Part shown: positions 18,678 through 27,089 of the stretch, piece after piece | Position numbering within the stretch: position 1 is the stretch's first letter | Layout: each line of letters opens with the position of its first letter | Source of the DNA: Streptomyces sp. V1I1 | GTDB lineage: Bacteria; Actinomycetota; Actinomycetes; Streptomycetales; Streptomycetaceae | DNA: 64,000 nt | Reading direction: 5' to 3' | NCBI RefSeq assembly: GCF_030817355.1 | Contig: NZ_JAUSZH010000001.1 | Coordinates: 4,155,001-4,219,000, forward strand | Made by a program: the position numbers and the translations under genes | Notes under the pieces: generated by a model | Seen by the model: the letters and a program-made list of their open reading frames with translations, nothing else | Databases searched by the model: none | Told to the model about the DNA's origin: nothing

Positions 18678-19727
18678 ATGCGCTTGAGACACCGCGACCG
18701 GCTGCTGCTCGTCCCGGTTCTGCTGTGCGCGCTCCTTGGCCCGAGCGCGCCCGAGGCCATGGCGTCCGACGGGCCGCAAGCCAGCACCAGCGCCGAGGTG
18801 GCGCAGCTGTTCGAGGACGCGGCGAAGGCCACCGCGACCTACGAGCAGGGCAGGCGGAGGGCCGAGGTACAGCGCGACAAGGCGGACGGGCTGCAAATGC
18901 AGCTGAACGAGCAACGGGATGAACTCGAAACGATCCGCGACGAGGTGGGCAGCGTCGCCCGCGCCCAGTACCGCACCGGCGGGACGCTCGCGCTCACTGC
19001 GCAGCTGCTGCTCGCCAGGAACCCCGACGAAATGCTCCGCGGACGGCGGCTGGCCTGGCAGGCGGGGCTGGCCGTGAACCGGTTGCTCGGCCGGGTCGGG
19101 CAGGCCAACCGCAAGCTCACCCTGGTCGAGGGGAAGGCCCGGGCCGCCCGGCGCGAGCTCGATGCCCGCGAGGCGCAGCTGGCGACGATCAAGCGGTCCA
19201 TCGAAGCGAAGCTGGAGGCCGCGCAGTGGAAGCTGCAGGCTGAGGCGGACCGCAGCGTAGCGGCAGGCACGTGTTCGGGCGCCGTAAAGCTCGGCCGCAG
19301 CGGGGGCAAGCCGCCGCGGGGTGCGGCGTGGGTGGCGCCGGTGGAGAAGTACGAACTGTCCGCCGGGTTCAACAGTGCCGGTGAGCGCTGGGCGAAGCGG
19401 CACACCGGCCAGGACTTCGCGGTGGGCATCGGGACCCCGGTGCGGGCGATCGGGGCGGGCCGGGTGATCTCCGTCTCCTGCGGCGGCGGCTTCGGAATCG
19501 AGGTCGTCGTGCAGCACCCGGGCGGCTACTTCTCGCAGTACGCGCATCTGGCGGCGGTCACCGTCGACCAGGGCGATCGGGTACGCATCGGGCAGTGGAT
19601 CGGACAGACCGGTACCACGGGCAACTCGACGGGGCCGCACCTGCATTTCGAGGTGCGGCTCACGCCGTATCTGGGGTCCGGGGTGGATCCGGTGGCCTGG
19701 TTGAACGCGCGCGGCGTCTGGCTCTAG
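18678..19727 (+). CDS. secreted M23-family (LytM) peptidoglycan peptidase
   Basis: This is a 349-residue protein with a basic N-terminus and a hydrophobic signal segment (about residues 9-29), then a long charged coiled-coil region (about 35-185), then an M23 domain from about 215. Zinc-binding motifs are intact: HTGQDF and, at the end of the domain, GPHLHFE; the middle strand SQYAHL is also present. The architecture matches envelope endopeptidases and their activators (RipA/EnvC-like coiled coil plus LytM), acting on peptide cross-links outside the cell. The ATG at 18678 is 108 bases after the kinase remnant. Confidence 0.9.
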   Translation: MRLRHRDRLLLVPVLLCALLGPSAPEAMASDGPQASTSAEVAQLFEDAAKATATYEQGRRRAEVQRDKADGLQMQLNEQRDELETIRDEVGSVARAQYRTGGTLALTAQLLLARNPDEMLRGRRLAWQAGLAVNRLLGRVGQANRKLTLVEGKARAARRELDAREAQLATIKRSIEAKLEAAQWKLQAEADRSVAAGTCSGAVKLGRSGGKPPRGAAWVAPVEKYELSAGFNSAGERWAKRHTGQDFAVGIGTPVRAIGAGRVISVSCGGGFGIEVVVQHPGGYFSQYAHLAAVTVDQGDRVRIGQWIGQTGTTGNSTGPHLHFEVRLTPYLGSGVDPVAWLNARGVWL

Positions 19728-19737
19728 CAGGTCGCCG

Positions 19738-20586
19738 CTAAACGTTCTTGAGGATCTGCTCGATGACGACCGCCACGCCGTCATCATTGTTGGCGACAGT
19801 CCGTCCGGAGGCCGCGGCGATCACGTCCGGGTGCGCGTTGCCCATCGCGTACGAGGTCCCGGCCCAGGTCAGCATCTCCACATCGTTGGGCATGTCCCCG
19901 AAGGCGACGACCTCGTCGGCGGAGATCCCGCGCTGGGCGCAGCAGAGCGCCAGCGTGCTGGCCTTGCTCACGCCCAGACCGCTGACCTCGAGCAGCGCGG
20001 TCGGGCTGGAGCGGGTGAAGGACGCGAGCTCGCCGGCGGCCGTACGGGCCAGGGTGAGGAAGCCGTCGGGCGTCAGCTCGGGGTGGTGGGCGAGCAGCTT
20101 GATCACTGGGGCGCCGGCGTCGGGATGGTCCTCGTCGAGCAGCTTCTCTGCGGTGGCGACGGTCGCGCCCGGGTCGAGATGGAAGGGCGGGTAGTCCGGC
20201 TCGTAGTGGATGCCGGTTGTCAGCTCGACCGCGAAAGAGGTGCCGGGAGCGGCGTCGCGCAGGGTCCGTACGACATCGAGGGCGATGCTCCGCTCCAGGG
20301 CGCGGACCTCCAGCAGCTTGCCGCCGGCGTGCAGATCCACGACGGCCGCGCCATTGGCGCAGATGGCCAGCCCATGGCCGTGAACATGCTCGCTGACGAC
20401 GTCCATCCAGCGGGCCGGCCGTCCGGTGACGAAGAAGACCTCGATCCCCGCGTCCTCGGCGGCGGCGAGGGCGGCGATCGTACGGTCGGACACGGACTTG
20501 TCGTCGCGTAGCAGAGTGCCGTCCAGGTCAGTGGCGATCAGCCGGGGGGCAGCGGGCAGCGGGAAGGGATCGGTAGCTGAGGTCAC
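19738..20586 (-). CDS. HAD-superfamily Cof-type phosphatase
   Basis: This 282-residue protein has all four HAD motifs: DLDGTLL with the nucleophile Asp (about residue 18), FVTGR, the lysine in PVIKLLAHH, and [12 protein letters not shown]. The large C2-type cap between motifs II and III places it in the Cof/YbiV group of sugar-phosphate or nucleotide phosphatases; the substrate is not predictable. The start is GTG at 20586 (VTSATDPF). It is convergent with the M23 gene (10-base gap) and divergent from the LLM gene. A close paralogue lies at 31492-32295. Confidence 0.9.
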   Translation of the reverse strand: MTSATDPFPLPAAPRLIATDLDGTLLRDDKSVSDRTIAALAAAEDAGIEVFFVTGRPARWMDVVSEHVHGHGLAICANGAAVVDLHAGGKLLEVRALERSIALDVVRTLRDAAPGTSFAVELTTGIHYEPDYPPFHLDPGATVATAEKLLDEDHPDAGAPVIKLLAHHPELTPDGFLTLARTAAGELASFTRSSPTALLEVSGLGVSKASTLALCCAQRGISADEVVAFGDMPNDVEMLTWAGTSYAMGNAHPDVIAAASGRTVANNDDGVAVVIEQILKNV

Positions 20587-20679
20587 AGATCCATTCTCCC
20601 GTACGCCCGCGCACGGGCGTGCGACAGGGCGCACATTTGAGTGTGCACGCGGCACTCCGGGGGCACGTACGCTCGATGC

Positions 20680-21579
20680 ATGCGTTTGAGTACCGTGATC
20701 CTCCCTGTTCGCCCCTGGCACAACGGTGGCCGCGACGAGTGGCTCCGAGCCGAGCAGCTCGGCTTCCACACCGCGTACACCTACGACCATCTGTCGTGGC
20801 GGTCCTTCCGCGACGGCCCTTGGTACGGCGCGGTCCCGACGCTGACTGCCGCGGCCGCCGCCACCGAGCGGCTGCGTCTCGGCACCCTGGTCACCTCGCC
20901 GAACTTCCGGCACCCGGTGACCCTCGCCAAGGAGCTGATCTCGCTCGACGACATCTCCGGCGGACGGATCACGCTGGGAATCGGCGCGGGCGGCATGGGC
21001 TTCGACGCGACGGCGCTGGGTCAGGAGGCATGGACACCGCGTGAACGGGCCGACCGGTTCGGCGAGTTCGTGCCGCTGCTCGACCGGCTGCTGACCGAGG
21101 ACTCCGTGACGTACGAGGGGACCTTCTACTCGGCGGTCGAGGCCCGCAACATCCCCGGCTGTGTGCAGCGGCCCAGGCTGCCCTTCGCCGTCGCGGCCAC
21201 CGGGCCGCGCGGGCTGAAGCTCGCGGCGAATCACGGGCAGGCATGGGTGACCACCGGCGACCCGAAGCTGTTCGAGACGGGCACGCCCGAGCAGTCCGTC
21301 GAGGCCATCCGCGGGCAGATCGAGAAGCTCGGCAAGGCGTGTGCGGACATCGGCCGGGATGTGGCCGAGCTGGACAAGATCCTGCTCACCGGCTTCACCC
21401 CGGAACCCGGCCGCGTGCTGGAGTCCCTCGACGCCTTCGTCGACTTCGCGGGCAGGCACTTCGAGCTCGGCTTCACGGAGATCGTGCTGCACGCTCCGAT
21501 CCCGGACTCGTACTTCGCCGCGGACCAGGCGGTCTTCGAGCAGATCGCGACGGAAGGCCTCGCTCAGCTGACCCGCTGA
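20680..21579 (+). CDS. LLM-class flavin-dependent oxidoreductase
   Basis: Bacterial luciferase-like TIM-barrel protein of 299 residues that would use F420 or FMN. The segments RLRLGTLVTSPNFRHPV, SGGRITLGIGAGG and PFAVAATGPRGLKLAA are typical of the family. I chose the ATG at 20680 (MRLSTVILP) because the family begins at the first strand; the codon at 20641 would add 13 unrelated residues. The substrate is unknown. Confidence 0.88.
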   Translation: MRLSTVILPVRPWHNGGRDEWLRAEQLGFHTAYTYDHLSWRSFRDGPWYGAVPTLTAAAAATERLRLGTLVTSPNFRHPVTLAKELISLDDISGGRITLGIGAGGMGFDATALGQEAWTPRERADRFGEFVPLLDRLLTEDSVTYEGTFYSAVEARNIPGCVQRPRLPFAVAATGPRGLKLAANHGQAWVTTGDPKLFETGTPEQSVEAIRGQIEKLGKACADIGRDVAELDKILLTGFTPEPGRVLESLDAFVDFAGRHFELGFTEIVLHAPIPDSYFAADQAVFEQIATEGLAQLTR

Positions 21580-21630
21580 GCCGGGCCTCGTGGAGGGACG
21601 GCCCCATGGCGTCCACCCCCTGACGGCGGC

Positions 21631-22188
21631 CTACGCGCCGGGGAAGCGCAGAAACTCCGGCGGTACGGCCTCGGTGAGCCAGACGCCGTTGGTGCTGACG
21701 TGGAAGAGGTGGCCCGCCTGATGCATCGCCCCGGCGTATACGGAGAGGACGACGGGGCGGCCGCGGCGGGCGCCGACGCGGGTTGCGGTCTCGCGGTCGG
21801 GCGAGAGATGGACATGGTGGCGCTTCATCGGGCGCAGGCCTTCGGCGCGGATTGCCTCCAGGCTGCGGGCCACGGTGCCGTGGTAGAGGTATGCGGGCGG
21901 CTCGGCCGGGGGGAGGTCCAGATCGACCTCGACGGTGTGGCCCTGATTGGCACGGATGCGCGTGCCGTCGATCGTGAAGCGCTGCTTGTCGTTGACGGCC
22001 ACGACATGGTCGAGCTCGGCGCGGGTGAACAGGAAGCCGTGCGCGGCCGCGGCCCGCATCAGCTCGTCCACCGCCACCCAGCCGTTCTCGTCGAGTGTGA
22101 TGCCGAGCCGGTCCGGCTGGTGCCGCAGATGCTTCGAGAGGTACTTCGACACCTTCACGGTGCGTTGTTCATCGGGTCTTGCGTTCAT
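21631..22188 (-). CDS. kptA: RNA 2'-phosphotransferase (Tpt1/KptA family)
   Basis: This 185-residue protein matches KptA/Tpt1, which removes an internal 2'-phosphate from RNA by transfer to NAD+. Conserved features are SKYLSKHLRHQP at the N-terminus, IRANQGHTV, LYHGT and HVHLSPD, which supply the Arg-His-Arg-Arg active-site set. Bacteria generally lack the tRNA-splicing ligase that creates the substrate in yeast, so the bacterial role is unclear. The ATG at 22188 (MNARPDEQ) fits the family start. Its upstream region carries DnaA boxes. Confidence 0.92.
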   Translation of the reverse strand: MNARPDEQRTVKVSKYLSKHLRHQPDRLGITLDENGWVAVDELMRAAAAHGFLFTRAELDHVVAVNDKQRFTIDGTRIRANQGHTVEVDLDLPPAEPPAYLYHGTVARSLEAIRAEGLRPMKRHHVHLSPDRETATRVGARRGRPVVLSVYAGAMHQAGHLFHVSTNGVWLTEAVPPEFLRFPGA

Positions 22189-22245
22189 GTCGTCAGCGTG
22201 CCCGTCGGCTCGGTCCGGCGCCACCGAAAAAATCGCGCTACAGGT

Positions 22246-22300
22246 TTGATCCACAGCCAACTGTAGTTATCCACAAGGGAATTGGTGTTTCTGTGGACAA
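22246..22300. promoter_or_regulatory. DnaA-box group upstream of kptA
   Basis: TTATCCACA at 22267-22275 and TGTGGACAA (complement TTGTCCACA) at 22292-22300 are perfect or near-perfect DnaA boxes. TGATCCACA at 22247-22255 is a weaker third. All lie in the 124-base gap between kptA and the merR-like gene. Confidence 0.7.
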
Positions 22301-22312
22301 CACGGCGCCGAT

Positions 22313-23254
22313 TCAAGCCCTTTGGTCAAATTGCTTGGAATCACCGTCCTTTGAGGTCAGGGCGTCCAATGTCCTTGCCTGTACCTCTCGTTCGGCCGCG
22401 GCCGTGATGAAGGCGGCCGCGTTCTCCTGACCAACCAGACGGTGTACCGCCCGGATTGTCTCCGGCGGCAGCGTCACCGAGCGCGGCTCACTGTCCGTCG
22501 GCGGCGGCCCCTCGGCACCCAGGTGCTGCTGCAGATGCCGGGTGGCGAACGTCCGCATGGCCCGCGCCAGTTCGGCATCAACCGTCTGCTGCGCGAGCGG
22601 CCGCAGCCGCCGGACCAGCGACGCCGCCTCGGCCGCATCAGCGTCGGTCGGCGGCCGGTGGCCCAGATAGCGGGCGAAGACATGCTCGGTGGTGAACTCC
22701 AGGAAACGGGACGCTATGTGCTCCACCTGACCGCGAAGTTCCCGCAGATGACCGGAGATTGCCGAGAGCGGCACCCCCGCCGCGTACAACTCGGCCGCCA
22801 CCGCGAGCTCTTGAGGGCTGGGCACCAGGAATTCGTCGTCATGCCCCGGGATCCGCTCCAGCACACCGAGGTCCACCGCCTCCGCGACGGCCGCCTCGTC
22901 CGGCTTCCCGCCGAACTTCCCGTCCAGCTCGGCGCGGGTGATCCGGGCCGCCTCCTCGTCCGTCCACGGCCCCTGCACCTCGGCGACCAGGCCGAGCACC
23001 CCACCGAGCCCCCTCCCGGCGTCCCAGGCCTCCAGCAACTCCTTGATCGAAGCCAGGGTGTAGCCGCGGTCGAGCAGGTCTGCGATCTGCCGCAGCCGGG
23101 CGAGGTGTGTGGAGCCGTACACATTGGCCCGCCCTCGCCGCTCCGGCTTCGGCAGCAGTCCGCGGTCCTGGTAGGCGCGGATCGTACGGACGGTGGCGCC
23201 GCTGTGGTGCGCCAGATCCTCGATCCGGTACTCGGCTACTGGCTGCTCGGACAA
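22313..23254 (-). CDS. MerR-family transcriptional regulator
   Basis: This is a 313-residue regulator with a MerR helix-turn-helix at residues 9-76 (YRIEDLAHHSGATVRTIRAY, DRGLLPKPERRGRANVYG). A long helical C-terminal region follows that lacks the clustered cysteines of the metal-sensing branch, so it probably senses an organic effector. It is the last gene of a minus-strand run (M24, hydrolase-SDR, metal hydrolase, merR), with 36 bases between it and the metal-hydrolase gene, and may regulate that operon. Confidence 0.9.
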   Translation of the reverse strand: MSEQPVAEYRIEDLAHHSGATVRTIRAYQDRGLLPKPERRGRANVYGSTHLARLRQIADLLDRGYTLASIKELLEAWDAGRGLGGVLGLVAEVQGPWTDEEAARITRAELDGKFGGKPDEAAVAEAVDLGVLERIPGHDDEFLVPSPQELAVAAELYAAGVPLSAISGHLRELRGQVEHIASRFLEFTTEHVFARYLGHRPPTDADAAEAASLVRRLRPLAQQTVDAELARAMRTFATRHLQQHLGAEGPPPTDSEPRSVTLPPETIRAVHRLVGQENAAAFITAAAEREVQARTLDALTSKDGDSKQFDQRA

Positions 23255-23290
23255 GCCCGCTCCCTGGATGACAGCTCGATGACAGGCCGC

Positions 23291-24208
23291 CTACGACAAG
23301 GCGGCACGGCCCACCGCCCCCGCCGCGGCGCGGGCCGCGGGCGAAGTCGCGAGATAGTCGACGGCCTTGCGCAGCGAGCCCTCCTGCGAGGGATGGTACG
23401 ACCCCCGGAAGTAGCGGGGTATGGCCGCGCCCAACTCCCGCCAGGTGGGCAGCAGCCCCTTGCCGACGGCGCGGTTGTGCTCGCGCAGTGAGTACCGCAG
23501 CCGGCCGGCGAGCTGTGGATCGTGCCGGATCAGATAGGCCGTGCCCCACACCCACAGCCAGAGCAGCACGGGCGCGGTGACGACCATGCCCTCGACACGG
23601 CGGGCATAGCGCGGCAGCCCCTCGCCGCCACAGTGCTGGTACATGTCGAAGGCGACGGCTCGGTGTTCGACCTCCTCCGCGCCGTGCCAGCGCAGCAGAT
23701 CCAGCATGATCTCGTCGGCGTCCGCCCGGTCGAGCCCCTCGGCATGCAGCACCCAGTTGCCCAGGACCGCCGTGAACTGCTCGATCGCGGCGATGATCGC
23801 CAGCCGGAAGCGCAGCCACTCCCGGGCCGGTATCGGCACTCCGAACGGTGGCTTCTCGCCGAGCAGTTTCTCGAAGAGGAGCTCGACGTACTTGGTGAAT
23901 CCCTGGGTGTCGAGCCGTTGCGCGGCCAGGTGGTCCAGTACGTACGCGTGCTGCACGCTGTGCGTGGCCTCCTGGCCCATGAAGCCCTTGACGTCCTTTC
24001 GCAGTACCGGGTCGCCGACCAGCGGCAGAGCCTCCTTGAAGACCTTGACGAACCACCGCTCGCCGGCCGGCAGCAGCAGATGCAGCACATTGATGACATG
24101 GGTGGCGGTGGGCTCGTCCGGTATCCAGTGCAGCGGGGTCCTGTCCCAGTCGAACGAGACCCGGCGCGGCGTGATGGGGTAGCGGCCGATGTACTCCTCG
24201 GCGCTCAC
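23291..24208 (-). CDS. predicted metal-dependent hydrolase (COG3687/PF10118 type)
   Basis: This 305-residue, helix-rich protein matches my recollection of the COG3687 family, which starts RYPITPRRVSFDW and contains LHLLLPAGERWFVKVF. Conserved acidic and His residues in GQEATHSVQHA and WHGAEEVEHRAVAFD form ExxH-type pairs spaced as in di-iron helical bundles. The biochemical activity is not established as far as I know. The start is GTG at 24208, overlapping the TGA of the upstream gene as GTGA. Confidence 0.82.
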   Translation of the reverse strand: MSAEEYIGRYPITPRRVSFDWDRTPLHWIPDEPTATHVINVLHLLLPAGERWFVKVFKEALPLVGDPVLRKDVKGFMGQEATHSVQHAYVLDHLAAQRLDTQGFTKYVELLFEKLLGEKPPFGVPIPAREWLRFRLAIIAAIEQFTAVLGNWVLHAEGLDRADADEIMLDLLRWHGAEEVEHRAVAFDMYQHCGGEGLPRYARRVEGMVVTAPVLLWLWVWGTAYLIRHDPQLAGRLRYSLREHNRAVGKGLLPTWRELGAAIPRYFRGSYHPSQEGSLRKAVDYLATSPAARAAAGAVGRAALS

Positions 24209-25974
24209 AGCGGCGGCTCCGATCGGGCGATCGCACGCAACGTCCGGGGCATGAAGCGGGACATGAAGTGGGCGCCGCGGGCTTCGGGCGTCACCGGCAC
24301 CACCGCCTGGTTCTTCACGACGGCGCGCAGGATCGCGTCGGCGACCTTCTCCGGCGGGTAGTTGCGCAGTCCGTACAGCCGGGCGGATTTCCGCTGGCGC
24401 CGCTTCTCCTCCACCGCGTCCACTCCGGCGAAACGCGCGGTGGAGGTGATGCTGGTGTTGACGAAGCCGGGGCAGATCGCGGAGACCCCGATCCCCTGCC
24501 CGGCGAGCTCGGCACGCAGGCACTCGCTGAGCATCAGCACCGCGGCCTTGGAGGTGCTGTACGCGGGCAGTGTCTTGGACGGCAGATAGGCGGCCGCCGA
24601 CGCGATGTTGACTATGTGGCCGCCCTGGCCACGTGCGGCCATCTGCCGGCCGAAGAGCCGGCAGCCGTGGATGACGCCCCACAGATTGACGTCGAGGACC
24701 TTCTTCCAGTCCTCGGCGCTGGTCTGGAGGAACGAGCCGGCCAGGCCGATGCCCGCGTTGTTGACCAGGACGTCCACGACTCCGTACTCGGTGGCGACCT
24801 TGCCGGCGAGTTTCTCCATCGCCTGCTCGTCGCTGACGTCGACCGTCTCGCCCCAGGCCCCGGGCGCGCCGATCAGCCGCGACATCTCCGCGGTCCTGGC
24901 CGCACCCTCCGCGTCCCGGTCCACGGCCACGATCCGCGCCCCCGCCTCGGCGAACGCGAAGGCAGTCGCCCGCCCGATGCCGCTGGCCGCGCCCGTCACC
25001 AGGACGAGCTGCCCCCCGAACCGCTCGGCATACAGGCCGCGGGCCACGGTCTCCCGCGCGGCCACCCCGGCCGCGCTGTCCTCGTTGGCCAGGACGAACT
25101 CGCCGATCCAGGCCGACAGCTGGTCCGGTCTGGTGCGCGGCGCCCAGTGCTTGGCGGGCAGCGAGCGGCGGATCAACTGCGGTGCCCACTCGCCCAGTTC
25201 GTCATAGAGCCGCTCGGACAGGAAGATGTCACCCGTCGGCGTGATCAGCTGCACCGGAGCCTGGGCGTACGCGTCGGAGCGCGGGCGGCGCAGCCGCGCG
25301 CGGACGTTGTCGCGGTAGAGCCACGCGCCGTGCGCCGCGTCCTGCGGCAGCGAGGGCGTGGGGTAGTCACCGCCGGGCACTTTCTCCAGCCGCTGCAGGA
25401 TCCTGGGCCACCGTTTGCCCAGCGGCCCGCGCCAGGCGAGCTCCGGCAGCATCGGCGTATGCAGCATGTACACGTACCAGGATTTGGCGCCCTGGCCGAG
25501 CAACTGGCCGACCCTGCGGGGCGTGGGCCGGCTCATCCGCTTCTTGATCCAGTGGCCGAAGTGGTCCAGGGACGGTCCTGACATCGAGGTGAAGGAGGCG
25601 ATCCGGCCCTCGGTGCGCTTCACGGTCACGAACTCCCAGGACTGCACCGACCCCCAGTCATGGCCGACCAGATGCACCGGCCTGTCCGGACTCACCGCGT
25701 CCGCGACAGCCAGGAAGTCGTCCGTCAGCTTTTCCAGGGTGAAGCCGCCGCGCAGTGGCGTCGGCGCGGTCGAGCGGCCGTGCCCCCGGACGTCGTACAG
25801 CACCACGTGGAAGCGGTCAGCCAGCCGCTCGGCGACCTCCGACCACACCTCCTTGCTGTCGGGATAGCCGTGCACAAGCAGCACGGTCGGCTGCGTCGCG
25901 TCACCCAGCTCCGCGACGCAGAGCTCGATTCCGCCCGTACGGACCCAGCGCTCCCGCGCCCCCTTGAGACTCAC
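24205..25974 (-). CDS. alpha/beta-hydrolase - short-chain dehydrogenase fusion
   Basis: This 589-residue two-domain protein has residues about 8-290 as an alpha/beta hydrolase with oxyanion motif VHGYPDS and nucleophile elbow GHDWGS. The Asp nucleophile indicates an epoxide-hydrolase or dehalogenase-like branch. Residues about 310-589 are a short-chain dehydrogenase with TGAASGIGRA, NNAG and YSTSK. The two activities could act in sequence on one lipid or xenobiotic. The start is GTG at 25974, overlapping the upstream TGA (GTGA), and its own TGA overlaps the next start, so three proteins are translationally coupled. Confidence 0.9.
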   Translation of the reverse strand: MSLKGARERWVRTGGIELCVAELGDATQPTVLLVHGYPDSKEVWSEVAERLADRFHVVLYDVRGHGRSTAPTPLRGGFTLEKLTDDFLAVADAVSPDRPVHLVGHDWGSVQSWEFVTVKRTEGRIASFTSMSGPSLDHFGHWIKKRMSRPTPRRVGQLLGQGAKSWYVYMLHTPMLPELAWRGPLGKRWPRILQRLEKVPGGDYPTPSLPQDAAHGAWLYRDNVRARLRRPRSDAYAQAPVQLITPTGDIFLSERLYDELGEWAPQLIRRSLPAKHWAPRTRPDQLSAWIGEFVLANEDSAAGVAARETVARGLYAERFGGQLVLVTGAASGIGRATAFAFAEAGARIVAVDRDAEGAARTAEMSRLIGAPGAWGETVDVSDEQAMEKLAGKVATEYGVVDVLVNNAGIGLAGSFLQTSAEDWKKVLDVNLWGVIHGCRLFGRQMAARGQGGHIVNIASAAAYLPSKTLPAYSTSKAAVLMLSECLRAELAGQGIGVSAICPGFVNTSITSTARFAGVDAVEEKRRQRKSARLYGLRNYPPEKVADAILRAVVKNQAVVPVTPEARGAHFMSRFMPRTLRAIARSEPPL

Positions 25975-26816
25975 GCCGACTCCTCCGCCCAGCGCCGCAC
26001 ATGCGGCAGATCGTCGTCCAGCCAGAACGCGCTCTGCTCCGGGTCCTTGGAGTCGGTGACCACCAGGATCTCCTCGAACTTCGCGCCCGTACCCCTGAAT
26101 CCGAGATGCGGCTCGACCGCCCACAGCCCCGGCCGGGGCGGGTGGTCGGAGAATTTGTACGGACTCCACAGCGGCGACCAGCCGTCCCGGTGGCCGTGCA
26201 GCGCATCGCCCGCAAGCCCCTTCAGCGACTGTGTGCCGAACCCGAAGAGATGCGGTGACCAGCGCCGCTCCTTCACCCGGTCGATCTTGTGGGCGATCAC
26301 ACCGAAGGGATACGCGCGGTGCCGGTTGGCATACCCCTGCCGGACCATCAGCCGGTCCACGTCCTCGTAGATCTCGCGCAGCGAGCGCCGCTCCCGCACC
26401 TCGCGCAGTATCAGCTCGCGGTGCGCCTCCAGATCGGCGAGCAGTCTGTTGTGCACAGGGCTCGGGCCGAGGCAGCCGGAGTACCCGATGTCCGCGGTGT
26501 AGCCCTTGTAGACCGGGGCCATGTCGAGGATGAAGGGCATGCCTGCTTCGAGGACGCGGTTGGTCGGGAAGAACTGCAGCGGTACTCGGAAGCCGACGAA
26601 AGCCGTGCGGTCCCCGAACCAGGCGAAGGGGAGGTGGAACCAGTCGCGCACACCCCGCTCCCGCAGCCACTCGCGCTGCATCCGCGCCGCCCCGCGCTCG
26701 GTCACCCCGGGCTTGAGCTGCGCCGCGACCGCCTCCGCGCATTCGTACGCGAGGCGCTGCACTTCTCTGAACCCCCGCAGTTCCGCGGTCAGTTCGCTTG
26801 CTGCTGCTGAGGTCAT
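25971..26816 (-). CDS. M24-family metallopeptidase-like protein (creatinase/aminopeptidase-P fold)
   Basis: This is a 281-residue protein of the pita-bread fold. Candidate metal ligands are the two aspartates in DMAPVYKGYTADIGYS, the His in the HLFGFGTQ region and the Glu in VEPHLGF, so the ligand set is recognisable though diverged; it might be a hydrolase other than a peptidase. I chose the ATG at 26816 (MTSAAASEL) because AGGTGG lies upstream; an ATG at 26837 is the alternative. It is the first gene of the coupled operon with the hydrolase-SDR fusion and the COG3687 protein. Confidence 0.8.
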   Translation of the reverse strand: MTSAAASELTAELRGFREVQRLAYECAEAVAAQLKPGVTERGAARMQREWLRERGVRDWFHLPFAWFGDRTAFVGFRVPLQFFPTNRVLEAGMPFILDMAPVYKGYTADIGYSGCLGPSPVHNRLLADLEAHRELILREVRERRSLREIYEDVDRLMVRQGYANRHRAYPFGVIAHKIDRVKERRWSPHLFGFGTQSLKGLAGDALHGHRDGWSPLWSPYKFSDHPPRPGLWAVEPHLGFRGTGAKFEEILVVTDSKDPEQSAFWLDDDLPHVRRWAEESA

Positions 26817-26918
26817 GCCACCTGCCCGTCCATCCATCCCGAGTGCGGTACGTAGCCGTAACTTGACACTGATGAATGTGACAATGCCCGGCGGCTGCGT
26901 CAAGGGTCATGCATCACC

Positions 26919-26973
26919 TGTGGACAACCGACCTGTGGACAACCGACCTGTGGACAAACCGGCCCGTGGACAC
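26919..26973. promoter_or_regulatory. tandem DnaA-box array
   Basis: TGTGGACAA (complement TTGTCCACA, the Streptomyces DnaA consensus) occurs at 26919, 26934 and 26949 with an exact 15-base period, and a related CGTGGACAC follows at 26965. All four share the same orientation. The array sits between the divergent M24-like and ABC-transporter genes. Confidence 0.8.
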
Positions 26974-27089
26974 CCTCGCCGCTGTTCACTTTCGTCGCTG
27001 CCCCTTACGGGTCCGTACCTCTCGAGTCGGACACCGATCCAGCCGCCAGGGCTGACGCCCCATGTGTCGTGCGCCACTACCTTCGAAAT

